From positions 401,800 to 465,799 of the forward strand of contig SDOX01000121.1 of the NCBI GenBank assembly GCA_004565275.1: a DNA stretch of 64,000 bases, written 5' to 3'. The DNA comes from Nannochloropsis salina CCMP1776 (Eukaryota > Sar > Eustigmatophyceae > Eustigmatales > Monodopsidaceae). Made by a program: the position numbers and the translations under genes. The notes beneath the pieces were generated by a model. That model was given only the letters and a program-made list of their open reading frames with translations, was not told where the DNA came from and searched no databases. This document shows, piece after piece, positions 44,762 through 55,220 of the stretch (positions within the stretch are counted from its first letter, which is position 1; each line of letters opens with the position of its first letter).

Positions 44762-46059
44762 ATGAGTTTGAAGCTAAGCCAACGATTCCTGTGTACAGCA
44801 TGTTTCTGTTTTATCTTGCCTTGGATTCAAGCATGGGATGCACCCATCCATCAAGAGGATACGACCTTGAATGCGAGGACGGCGACTTCCTTCCGACCTC
44901 AGTCAAATTTGATACAGAGGGAATACGGATACAATGAAACCATGGCCCGACACTTCATCGACCTTTGTGGTAAGCAGCATCGATTCATTCTTTCTTGATT
45001 CATTCATTTCGGTCACGCGGCTGTCGCACGCTCCATTTCATGAACCAGCTGTATCCGTTGCCCCCTCGAAAATTCTTCTTTTCTGCCAGATGCTCAATTA
45101 ACACCCTTTTTTCCTCCTGAAAAATAGGCTGCGCATACTGTTGCATTCGAGGCTGCGATACGTGTTGGACTTACCCGGCTCTCAATGTGACAGAGGTCCA
45201 CTCCCGTGTCCTTGATGGGCATGGGTTTGTAGGGCTGGATGCTCCTCAAAACGTTGTCTACATTGTTTTCACCGGAACTGACCCACTTGCCGTGCAGAAT
45301 TATTTTGACGATCTGGACTTCATTCCTGTAGAGTTCCCGGGGTGCGAAGGCTGTTGGGTCCACCGTGGATTTTATCATACGTACCTAGGCTTACGCGACC
45401 AGGTGCTAGATACGCTGGCCGTTTTCAGGCATGATCACCCGACTGCGAACCTTCATATCACCGGTCACTCATTGGGAGGAGCCATGGCCGTCTTCGCAGC
45501 ATTGGATTTGATTCATAGCTTGGGGCTGCGTGTCCAGACTCTTTACACATTCGGACAACCACGCGTTGGAAACGCCGCGTTCCAGACCTTCCTTCACGAA
45601 GCACTTTCCTTGTCCTCCTGTGCGCATTTCCGAATCACGCAGCACAGAGATCCGATAGTGCATCTTCCTCCCACATTCGTTCCTTCGCGTTCGATGGGAT
45701 TTCAGCATGAGCCGCAGGAGGTTTTTTATCCTTGTGGGGTCTTGCGAGAGAACATGACCAAGATGAGCGGTACCGAGTCAAACAAAATTTTCAACCCGTG
45801 GAACAGCAGTGTCTCTGACCGTGAATCTTGTCAATACATTGTCTGCGACCCTGTGGAAGGAGAAGATCCTCGAGGAAGCGATCGATTTCGCGTCGACCTT
45901 AATTTTGTCGATCATGTCACTTACTTGGGATTCCCTTTCACCGCCAATTACATGCTGTGTGACTTGTTTCAGATGAAACACAAAGAAAACTCAAGACATA
46001 CGCGCTCCAGAGGAGACCAAGAAGTTCAAACTGAGGAGTTGCTGCGGAGCACACATTAG
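44762..46059 (+). CDS. Secreted class 3 (fungal-type) lipase
   Basis: Two exons, 44762-44969 and 45128-46059, join in phase 1 (TGT G plus GC), giving 379 aa. Earlier in-frame ATGs exist at 44627 and 44693. I chose 44762 because MSLKLSQRFLCTACFCFILPWIQAWD is a clean signal peptide. Alpha/beta hydrolase features: NVVYIVFTGTDPL (oxyanion strand), CWVHRGFYHTY, nucleophile elbow ITGHSLGGAMA, YTFGQPRVGNAAF, catalytic Asp in HRDPIVHLPP, and a His near the C-terminus (FVDHVTYLG). A cysteine-rich segment CAYCCIRGCDTCW lies at the exon join, typical of exported members of this family. It should cleave acylglycerols or related esters outside the cell or in the secretory system. Confidence 0.92.
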
Positions 46060-46499
46060 GACCTAGAGGCAGATTAACTTACCCACAAAAATTCTAGATG
46101 CCAGAAGAGGAGGCAGAAGGTTTCGGAACCAGACTAGAGACTTTGGAATGTGTAACACAGGATGAAATATAATTTACTGCACTCCAAATATGACAAGGTC
46201 ATTTGACAGCCCGAGAAGGTAATCATGTCCAAAACGGGGGCAATTCTTAGAAAGTTATCACTCTTGCGGCATGATTAGTAATGCTTTTTTTTCTTTGTCG
46301 TCTCATCTGTGAACCTTGGTCATGTGTAGATGACAAAGTCTTATTACGGCGATCGCGTAGTCATGATGCTTTGAGGGCCCTCGAAATATTGATACTTTAA
46401 GCGTTCAGGAATGGTCTGGCTTTCTTTGGACATAGTCGCATTTGTACAACAGTTGTCAGCAGAGCATGACACAACATGGTTTAGCAATAATTTTACTTT
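46060..46499. other. Gap downstream of the lipase
   Basis: A convergent 3' gap between the lipase and the small membrane-protein gene. A/T-rich, with no frame or repeat worth calling. Confidence 0.55.
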
Positions 46500-47003
46500 T
46501 CAAAACGCAGCCACGGCTGAATGTGGCAAAGTTTGATTGCAGGGTACGGTCCGGGACGATACACGCGGGGGGCTTACACTGCAAGTTGTTAAAGTTTCAG
46601 CCACTGTCATGATCGGGGACTGTAACAGCGAAGAGTTTAAAGGATTCTGCTGTTGCTGAATTGTTTGTGGGAGTTCAGATATTTTGTCTCGACTGGCTGC
46701 CTTGTTTGTGAAGTGTACCACCCCCACAAGAATAAAGCACATGATGACTCCCATCACAAAGATGCTACCATTTAGGAGACCATCGAGACTCAAGGTGGTC
46801 AAAAAGTTAAATGGACTACTGTGGATGGATTGATGGCGCAGCATTTGGACTTCTTGGTATGCCTGTGTATAAAAAGAAAGGTAAAACAAAAGGCATAAAT
46901 TCAAAAGACAGGCCAGGAATACATCAGGTCGTAGAAGAAATGGAACAGAAGGAAAACTATCGTGACTAGAAGGCAAATACTCTAAAAAACCGTCAAAGGA
47001 CAT
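46500..47003 (-). CDS. Hypothetical small membrane protein with a possible 60-base intron
   Basis: The minus-strand frame is open from ATG 47018 to the stop at 46500; I prefer ATG 47003 (MSFDGFLEYLPSS). Inside it, GTATTCC at 46922 and TATACACAG ending at 46863 bound a 60-base intron-like segment, in phase 0 and without stops. Unspliced it adds a hydrophobic segment (LLNLCLLFYLSFY); spliced, the protein has a single helix (IFVMGVIMCFILVGVVHF). The rest is polar, with a short Q run. No family is recognised. Support is the helix, the splice-like signals and the frame length in an A/T-rich area, so confidence is moderate at best. Confidence 0.4.
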   Translation of the reverse strand: MSFDGFLEYLPSSHDSFPSVPFLLRPDVFLACLLNLCLLFYLSFYTQAYQEVQMLRHQSIHSSPFNFLTTLSLDGLLNGSIFVMGVIMCFILVGVVHFTNKAASRDKISELPQTIQQQQNPLNSSLLQSPIMTVAETLTTCSVSPPRVSSRTVPCNQTLPHSAVAAF

Positions 47004-47420
47004 CCATGCGCCCCACATGGATCGACCTGGCCAGGCCCTGCGCCCGCCCCCTTGTCGTGTGGAAAGGTGGGAAGGTCGAAATAGCTGTGTGTTGCACAGG
47101 GCACGCCGGGAGGCATTGAGAAACGGCTAGCGCAAGAGCCATGGGCCGTGGGCCCATGACCGTCGAACAGAAAGGTCAAGGAAGCGTCCTCCACGGCCAG
47201 TGGGCCCTCGCACAACCCAGTACGGTCTTATGTCCTGGTTATCCGGCACATTTTGGACAACCTCAGACCATGCACGAACCATCCCGTCCTCTTTTCTTTC
47301 TCTCTCTCTTTACGCGTCACCAAACGGGACAACGTCTCTGACGCTCGGCATCAGCACTTCATGAAGTCAACCGTCACCGTCATATCCTACATAAATTTAT
47401 ATAGCAACACCATAGCGTCT
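47004..47420. other. Divergent gap upstream of the MCTP-like gene
   Basis: Should hold the MCTP-like gene promoter. In-frame ATG 47361 lies here and would extend that protein by 20 residues. Otherwise nothing is recognised. Confidence 0.5.
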
Positions 47421-49540
47421 ATGTCAGACGCAGAAAACAAAGGTTCTGCCGCTGGCTGGCGTCCAGGAAAAGTTATCGGGAAAATCCGTGAACGACAATC
47501 GGAAAGACGAGCGCTTCGAAAAAAAGGGCAGGAAACGTGTGAAACTGGAAACGAGACCCTTCAAGAAGAGATTCCAGTACGGCCGGAAAGGATACACGAC
47601 GCTCGTGTGAGTAATTCATTACGAAACGAACAGATCAAAGTAGCGGTTCAAGCTGGGGAGGGGGGCAGCTCCGCAGCGCGGCAGGTCGGAGGATGGTTTC
47701 CTGGAAAATACGCAGAGAAACTTTTTCGTCGTGGCGCGAAACGTTTGCTCGGCTTGGTGAACGAAGAAAATCAACAGCGCCATGATAAAGCGATTACTGT
47801 GGGAAAACTGACTCTAATTTTCAAAGGCGCAAAAAAGTTGGGCAAAGGGGGAAGAAGAGCAGGACTTGAGGAAAATCAAGGAGGGGGGGGGAGCGGAATG
47901 CTTAATCCTTACTTTGAGGTCTGGTGCGAAGGCACCAAGCGTCTCATCAAACCCAGAGCATTTCAGGATAGTAGTGAAGGAGGCGTGGGGGTGGAAGGAG
48001 GCGACTGGACACCCGTGGGCTTGCCATACCCAGACACGGACCCCGCATGGCAAGAGACTGCCTTGCATTTCGACGTGACGGACATCACCACCGACGTGCA
48101 TATCCTGCTTCTCGACAAGGTCAGCACTACCCATGTGTCAGATAATCTGATTTGCTTTCTATAGGCTTGATTGGCATCCGTTTTATCCCGACATTCCGCC
48201 TTGTGACTGACCGATAGCCTTCTGATACTATACAGCGTCCCCTGAGGACCCTGCCTGTCGGCCGCCTCATCCTACCTTTGCCGAATTTTCTAGGCTGCCG
48301 CCATCCGTTACCCCCAGAGACGTCCGTTTTCGATTTGGTCGCCACCGAAATGATCGAGTGCGGGCAACGTCCTGCGACATACCAAGCCCTGCTCTCCCAG
48401 AAGTATGCGCCACAGATGAAAGTGGCATCATCCACTTCTTCCATCTTGCCCGCTATCAACGACGGTGTGGTGGGCCAGGTCGTTCTCGAGGTAGCCTTGG
48501 AAACTTCGCACGACCTTTTCAACACTTATTTAGCATCCCGCCCCTTGCGTGCCGACAGCTTTTCCTCAGGCTCGACCTCTTCTTCTCGCGTCGGGGCAGA
48601 GGAGCCCGCTCCCGCGAGTGAAATCAAAGCGGCAGCGGAAGAGCCCACCCTGCAAAATGTCGACATACGCCAATTAGCTATCAATGTCTTTCGAATAAAA
48701 AAAGCCTTGGAGGCGCCCCCACTCCTCTTTCACCTTTTGGACCATCCTATCTTCTTTTTTCCGCTCGTGAGCTATCTGGTATTCGCTCCCTTATGGACTC
48801 TCCCGCTACATGTCTGCCTTCTTCCATTCTTAAATGGTATTTTTACAGCAAGGAATGCTGTTCCATCTTTTCTGAGCACGAATTCCTCGTCCTTGCCGTC
48901 CTCTACCTCCTCTCCCTCTATCGAGTACTGGCCCCCCGGCCTGGTTGAACGTGTCCAAGAAATGGAATCTTCCTCCGCTCGAACCAAACTTCGACGGCTT
49001 AGGACAGCTTTTCGTTGGCTTCAAGATCATCTTGGACTGGTGGCATCACTTTTAGAGCGATGTACCTTTATTTTCAATTGGGAGGATCCTCATGTTACTT
49101 TACCTGTGACTGCAGGTATCGCGGTCGGTACTTCTGTGCTCAGTTTGATGCTGTACTTTATACCAATTGAGATACTCATATGGTGCGCAGTAGTCTTACT
49201 GTATATGAAAATGCGAAAAAAAAGGCTGGAGTCAAGCCTGGAAATGGTACAGACAAAGGGCATTCATGTTCATGAAACGAAGGAGAAGAGAGAAAGGAGA
49301 GCTACATGTGACTTACGACAAGCTGGCGATACCCCAGGTGTTGAGGAAGCGCCGAAACTCAATTGTAAGGCATTGATGGGTAGTTCGCGCAGGCTCCTGT
49401 CTACCCTAACATCAAATGTGTTGGCTCGCACGCCTGATGCATTGGAGGTCTTGCACCGGAGAATAGCGCGTGGATATATGCACAAAGATCCCGACTTTGG
49501 ACCCAAGATTGTGTCAGAGTGTTGTAAAAAGATAGATTAA
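47421..49540 (+). CDS. MCTP-like protein: C2 domain plus C-terminal membrane hairpin
   Basis: Two exons, 47421-48119 and 48236-49540, join in phase 0, giving 667 aa. ATG 47421 (MSDAENKG) is the preferred start; ATG 47361 is an in-frame alternative. A basic N-terminus precedes a C2 domain at about 130-310: KAITVGKLTLIFKGAKKL, NPYFEVWCEG, then ALHFDVTDITTDVHILLLDK running across the exon join to PLRTLPVGRLILPLP. The C-terminal half has a hydrophobic pair near 385-415 (FFFPLVSYLVFAPLW, VCLLPFLNGIF). Then comes RRLRTAFRWLQDHLG...FNWEDPHVT...MLYFIPIEILIWCAVVLL, which closely follows the C-terminal membrane region of multiple-C2 transmembrane proteins. Plant and animal MCTPs carry three or four C2 domains; only one is seen here. 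Probably ER-anchored, at membrane contacts. Confidence 0.82.
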
Positions 49541-50119
49541 GGAACATACGGAACTAGATGAATTGCAGCACAGTGTGAAATGCGCAGGTAACTTTCATAT
49601 ACGTTTCCGAAAATCGAAAGAAAATCCCAACACTAGTGTTTCAAAAATTCAAACTCCGCAACGGCTCGGAGCGGCAGAAACCTCTGACTGCGTTAAACCG
49701 CCGTTTAGGAGCTTCCATCACCGCATTCTGCCCAAAAACATGCTCTAGCTGGCTAAGTCCACTTTATTGTCACAAGAATCACTCACAATCGGAATGATAC
49801 ATCGTGTCGGCAACTGAAACTGAAAAATGCTCCAAAGGATAACTTCACAAACACTGAGGCCATCACCTTGATTCAGGATGGCGGAAGGTCAATTGGTCTC
49901 CAGTGCTCGTTCGGTACGTGCTTTATGATTGTGCCAAATTTATTAGCAATATGGGAAAAGTCTTCTGTCTCACATATCGACTATGTCTTACCATGCTTTT
50001 TTACCTGTATATCTATCGGGCAAAACCCGGCAAAGGCTCCCGACGCAACCTGTTCGAACTTCCAGTGCGCTGTTTTTCCGATATTTTCCCTCCTTGTTGC
50101 GGACGTGGCTCTCTATCGC
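49541..50119. other. Gap downstream of the MCTP-like gene
   Basis: The frame of the small secreted protein is open backwards to 49868, but that upstream part looks like random A/T-rich sequence. Nothing else is recognised. Confidence 0.5.
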
Positions 50120-50377
50120 ATGCAAATGTGGGCTCTTGCATATTGGACCAGCTTTCTTCTTCTTTTGCTTCTATTTTTGATTCAAGTCGAGTGTGCTGAG
50201 GATGTAATTGAGACCAGCCGCTCTAGGACTCGGTCCAGGCACATGGCAAGATGTTCGTGCGACTTTGCCGTACATCATCAAGATATGAAAACCTATAATC
50301 TTATGTGCCACACAGATTCAAAGAGAATTCAAGATTTTATCATTCCGGAAAATGCGTGCGCATTACCCAAGCAGTAA
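50120..50377 (+). CDS. Hypothetical small secreted protein
   Basis: A possible 85-residue protein from ATG 50120. It begins with a strong signal peptide (MQMWALAYWTSFLLLLLLFL then IQVECA). The mature part is about 60 residues, with four cysteines (C-S-C, C-H-T-D and C-A-L-P) and many Arg, His and Asp. The upstream in-frame ATG at 49868 gives no sensible leader. No family is recognised. It may be only the first exon of a longer gene. Confidence rests on the leader alone. Confidence 0.35.
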   Translation: MQMWALAYWTSFLLLLLLFLIQVECAEDVIETSRSRTRSRHMARCSCDFAVHHQDMKTYNLMCHTDSKRIQDFIIPENACALPKQ

Positions 50378-50604
50378 AGAATGATTAGGAGGACTGGGAT
50401 TTCTTTCCGAATTTTGCAGTTTGACTTAGCAACAACGTAAAAGAACGATCAATCAATACAGAGACTTACAAGTGTGAAAGCATTCTCATGCAAGAAGCCA
50501 ACCTTTTGATTTAATGCTTGAGTTTCTCTTTCTGTACAATCCCGTAGATACACTTCAGTCTCCCAAATTGCCAACATCCCAGCCCAACTGATTCCGTCCT
50601 ATCC
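50378..50604. other. Short convergent gap
   Basis: Between the 3' ends of the small secreted frame and the lumen-protein gene. Nothing recognised. Confidence 0.5.
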
Positions 50605-51439
50605 TCAATCTAAAAGAAAGTACGATTCATAAATACCCTGAGCATCGGCGATCACTGCGCGTGGGAAGTAGCGGAAGTATCGTTCGAGCTCTGTGTGGGA
50701 GAAGCGAGAAAGAGAATGTGTTTATGAGACTCTCGTCAACAGCATTATAAGCAACGTGGAACCAAGTAGCAATTCCTGCGAGATGCGCACCTTGCTCAGC
50801 TGCTGTCAGACACTTTAAAGCAAACTCTATGCGCTCTGGACTGGATAAAGTCGCATATTTGCTGACGCCCTCTCGCTTCATATCTTCGAAGCCACTGAAT
50901 TCGATCACTTGCGTCAAGTACTCGTAGCCTGATCTACCGACACCTCGGGCCGCCTCTCGATCGCGGGAAGACTCTATCAACATAGCAGCCTCGTTAATCG
51001 ATTCTGGCATTCGTACCGTGCGGACCAGGTACTTGATTTGCTGATTTACTTCAGCAGGTGCGCTTGTCGCACCTTTATCGACGAGTGCTTTTAGCGTCTC
51101 CTTCAAAGTAACTATAAAAGCTCGAATCCGAAGGATGTTCACCAGACCTTTACGGCCACCACTTCTGTCTGCTGCCCGCGCCGATGGGAGTAGCCGCGGC
51201 GTCAAATTCGCCCCCAAACATACACCTAAGGAAACGGTCAAGGCATGTCGCAAGGCATGACGACGCTGTTGCAGGGCATGGCATGGCTGCTGCATGACAT
51301 GACGGCGTAGTGATGAGGAGATTTGAGGGCTACGATAACCACAGGTGTGTGAGGGAAAGCTGAAGATAAATATGATGGGTATAAGGGTAAAGAACGGCCA
51401 CCGTCTTTCCCAAACACCTGCTGCTCTCCACATGGACAT
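50605..51439 (-). CDS. Predicted thylakoid lumen protein with tripartite targeting, likely short 3' intron
   Basis: From ATG 51439: a signal peptide (RRWPFFTLIPIIFIFSFPSH), then a basic transit stretch, then a second leader with twin Arg and hydrophobic core (QQRRHALRHALTVSLGVCLG...LPSARA|AD). This is the layout of Tat-dependent lumen proteins in algae with complex plastids. The mature part, about 170 residues, is helical (LRIRAFIVTLKETLKALV, VNQQIKYLVRTVRMPESINEAAML) and loosely like PsbQ-type helical bundles; no family is firmly recognised. The simple frame ends at 50627, but a splice acceptor CCCACACAG before 50690 would switch to a frame encoding LERYFRYFPRAVIADAQGIY and stop at 50605. 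The donor is uncertain; candidate introns are 40-66 bases. Confidence 0.7.
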
Positions 51440-52392
51440 TGGTGAGAAGTCTGTGGTTTTGATAAATACAATTGAGGAAGTTAGGCGTGAATGAGGAGAA
51501 GCATGCATGGAGGAGGTTGTTCGCTGACATAAAGCGAGCGGCAAGGGACGGAAGGGTGGGGCGATGACATTTGAAGCACGCTCCGAGGCTGGCAACATCA
51601 ATCATGTTTTCAAAAAGTAGAAAGTGAGCCGAACAATGCACGGCTCGCCCCGTTTGGAATTTTGTGGCGGTGTTTGTGACCAAAAACACAGAGCTTCTTA
51701 TAGTGAAGGGACGGCTTCTGTCGCAGTTCGTTGACTGTAACCTCCTCTGTCTCCTCCCCGCCTACACCCCCATGCCCTGGGAGAGCGGCGCAAGTCGGAG
51801 GGTCTTGTCCGCGAACTTAAAGGGGTGAATCATCGATTGTTTCTGTGTGACTTAGGACCCGATGTCCACTTAAATGCCTCAGGCTACCAGGAGGACGAAG
51901 GCAGTGATAGTGTCTAGCGGTACGCGCTTGAAGGCATGCAATCAACAACGTTTATAAACCCTTTTCTAAGCTCTTTACGACACACTGTAAGTCTAGCCAT
52001 TTAGCAATATAGCTACAACAGCAGCAATATGCCTCAGTCAGAATGGTTTTGCATCGATAATGCTCATTGGTGGTCAATGGCCAACGCTCATTATTTGGAA
52101 GATGCAGAAAATATGCCGACATTTATTTTGACAAGCTTCAGGGAGAGGGGACACGACAAAATATTTTTGCCGAGTAACTCTTAAAGCTGATGTTTGCGCC
52201 CTAATTGTAAAGGATTGTGGACAGATGTGCCTGCCCTGTCGTTAAGTGGAAGCGTCTGTCGTCTGCAGGACCGTGTCTCTGGGCTCGGCTGGACCTAAAT
52301 TTGATCATCATGGCATCATGTCATCTAAGCCATTTATCATAATTATAAGATTTCCTTGTGTCTTCCGTTATTTACAACCTAACAACTAAATA
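51440..52392. other. Gap upstream of the lumen-protein gene
   Basis: Contains the lumen-protein promoter. A/T-rich from about 51850. No gene, repeat or RNA recognised. Confidence 0.55.
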
Positions 52393-54612
52393 TCAAAGCT
52401 TTTCTTGCGCCTCTCCCGAAATGACAACGGTGCAAAAGTATCGGGGATTGCCCAAAGAAGTAAAGTCCTGGCTAATTTGCCCGCGACGCTTTAGGCCGTA
52501 CTCCAGCTCATTTACACCTCCAACAGCAGGCAAGCTCAAAAAAGGGACTATGAATGCGCCTAAAGCACCAGGGACGATGAATGTGTGTGCGCTTCTACCC
52601 TTAGGGCTCGTGGGGTCGACGCCGAGCCGCCCTTCGAATGTGAATATCTCTACTCCCTCATTGGCTGTGACAGCGGCTTCACGCATGCCAGTGACTCCCC
52701 GCGAGGAAAAAAATGCTCCTTGCAAAATAATGTCCTTTCCATTCAAGTTGTTAAATCAGTTGTTGCATACGAGAAAGGTCTCGTTCCAGCGGACCTCACC
52801 GGCACGGCAACCCGCCCGTGGCAGCGTGTCAGAAACGTAGGTGACACGATAATTGTTGTTTCCACCCAAGACCAGGCGTGCCAAGTATGCCAGAGTCAAA
52901 GTATCAACGGCTTCCAAAGCGGGCCGCAGCTTTTGGACCGCCTCAATGACAGCAGCGTAATACGAAGGGGACCGCAGGGTGCCCCGAAAGACCATGAACT
53001 GCCTTCCCTGCCGCATTTGGTCGTATTGTTGCACCATTGCATGGGCTGCAACATCGACATCGCCTTCAGGGAGATCAATTATTTCGAAAACAGGGGTGTT
53101 CCCTTCAAGAGAGGGCACAGAAGGGTAGCCAGGGCTGCGCAGGTGGTTATAGGTGAGACCGTCATGCGAAAATTCTGCGTAAAATGCCTGGCATTCGTGA
53201 GTCACATTCCCCGCACTGCCGTTCAAAAGGAAGCCAGTGAAAGTCATGTCAGATTTCTGGTAGAGAGGCATGCACCACGCCTTCCACACCTGGCGTCCAT
53301 CGGGTAGCCCGCTGGAGCGGGGTCAAAAAAGCTCGGTGGGGTTCAGGTATCCCCCACCGCTGTCGCCCGTCGTCACCCGGCATAAAGCGGGAAACGTATC
53401 GATAAATTGGGATTTACTGCCCACCCCAAAGGAACCGTGCCTCGAACCTTGTCGTCCCACAAAAGATACAGCTGCTGGTAAGCCCACTCCGCGCTGTCAA
53501 AGTCGCCCACGTAGAAGGCATAGAAACCTCCATTCGCGACTCTTATCTTTTCAGACAACGCCCAAGAGGAGAACGACTGCCTTTCAGCTATCTATTGTCC
53601 TTGGGGATGGATCGAATAGCCTTTGCGTGCCAGTGTCTCCGGGGCAGGCGCGGGTTGCTGGACCAGGCGCTCGGGCAGAGGATAGTGCTGGTAGAAGACG
53701 GCATTCGCCATGGCACCTACGCAACAAGCGTCTGCGTCGAGCATGGCGTTGTACCCGGAGAGCAGTTTCACAGTCTCCCATTCCGTCTCGACGCCTTGGT
53801 GCTTCCAACCAACATATTTGAAAACCCAAGGCGTAAAACCGCCCACCGTTATCATCTTCTCCCCTCCCGTCAAATCGTAGCAGGACCGCAGTATCACCTC
53901 TAGTACTAATCGATCCGTGCCCATGGCCTGTTCAGGATCATCGTTCGGTGTCTCATCGGCCCAGACGTTTAAATCGAAGGAGAAGGCTTTCTGCGCTACG
54001 AAGTAGTCGTGGTTGGAGACCGTGTGAAGGTCGTAGCTTCCGGCCACGCCCTGCGCCCCACTCCCAGTCGGGACTTGGGTCCAGTAGTAATCCACAAAAT
54101 TCCTCAGCTTAGTAGGATTCACTAGGTGTCTCTCGTGCTTTGCGTTCTTGTGACTCCTTCTTCCGGTAGTTTGGAGGCTGCGGCCGAGAAAGGTGTCTAT
54201 CGCCCACATGTAAGCATCGGCTTTCGCGCTGCCCGTAGAAGTTTTCCAGTCCTTATAGGGAAACAATCCGACCAATGTAAAATTTACAGGGAGGCGCCCA
54301 CTCTGCACGTACCGCGTGTAGAGGGACGCCGGGTCTTCAGGTCGATAGGCAACGGGCAGCAAATCCCAAACGCCTGCAGCAGTTTGAGCTACATAACTAG
54401 TGGCTGGCACCATGGGTTCGAAGAGAATGGCGCCATGCGACCAAAAGGAAGGAAATTCTTGCAATAGGGCGTCTAGATCAGGCAAGGGCACGAGGCAATT
54501 TTCCTCATTGATCGACGGAGGAAAGTTTCGCTTCTTCAAGAACTCCCACCAATAGGCGTCGGCGGGCAGGAAAGGAGTGAATAGCCGTGGAGCTTTACGA
54601 TTTATAAGTCCA
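52393..54612 (-). pseudogene. Broken GxGYxYP-type putative glycoside hydrolase gene
   Basis: Conserved segments follow one another on the minus strand with lesions between them. Part A, from about 54612 to 53595, reads RLFTPFLPADAYWWEFL...AGVWDLLPVAYRPEDP...FYQHYPLPERL. It meets an in-frame TAG at 53594-53592, and the same frame continues as GGFYAFYVGDFDSAEWAYQQL...GTVPLGWAVNPNLS to about 53390. A shift of frame and loss of roughly 15 residues follows. Then TTGDSGGGYLNPTELF, the signature glycine-rich motif, leads to an in-frame TGA, and the frame continues as SGLPDGRQVWKAW...MTFTGFLLNGSAG to 52756. An adjacent frame to 52393 with a hydrophobic stretch may be the old C-terminus. The gaps are too small for introns. 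The 5' exon(s) were not found; a donor GTAAGA at 54687 is one possibility. The coordinates include the C-terminal piece. Confidence 0.65.
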
Positions 54613-55220
54613 GCTTATGTTGCAACCAACATGGTTTCTTCATATGCACCAGCAGGAGACAACGTCTTCGTGTAGGATAAGTCTTACATGGAAAGCTTGT
54701 CGCACACGGTGCTGAAACTGTTGTTATTTATTTGTTGGGGACACCCAAATAGAAGGGGCCACACGGATAGAAGAAGCAGCAGCTGCATATCCACCCATTT
54801 GTGCATCCTGCAAGGAGGCGCCCAGGTTAGATACGTGTTGCGGGCTGTCACACCTCACTCCGATGTGGGATATGTCCAAACGGGGATTTGTTGAACCAGG
54901 AGCACAGCTGTCGCCTTCCATACGTTCCCACCCAAAATAATGTTCCATGGCTGTGTCCGAACCCGGTATGCTACCACACTTCCCAGCAAAATTATTGCTC
55001 TGTGAATTATAGTCCAAACGCAGTCACGTTACTGCATTATGTGTCACTTGTTATGACGAGTTTCTGAAATCCCATCAAACTTTTTAAAAGGCTGGAACCA
55101 CCTTCTCGCCAGGGACCGGGCTCCCCGTCTCAATTGATCACTTCTCGATGTTTGCTGCCGGTCGCGATACCCTCACCGTGGCATCAATTTTTACACCAAG
55201 CGAGTGTATGCGTCATTTAG
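54613..55220. other. Gap between the broken hydrolase gene and the type II membrane protein
   Basis: Should hold the lost or unplaced 5' exons of both flanking genes. A 97-codon minus-strand frame at 54724-55017 has no recognisable domain. Confidence 0.45.

Noticed and set aside
53592-53594. TAG in the GxGYxYP gene read as programmed read-through or a recoded codon
   Set aside because: The context is CAA TAG ATA rather than the usual leaky TAG-CARYYA, a TGA and a frame break follow, and other genes here use TAG and TGA as normal stops.
54724-55017. 97-codon minus-strand frame as a 5' part of the broken hydrolase gene
   Set aside because: Contains no hydrolase motif and no phase-matched donor to the next segment.
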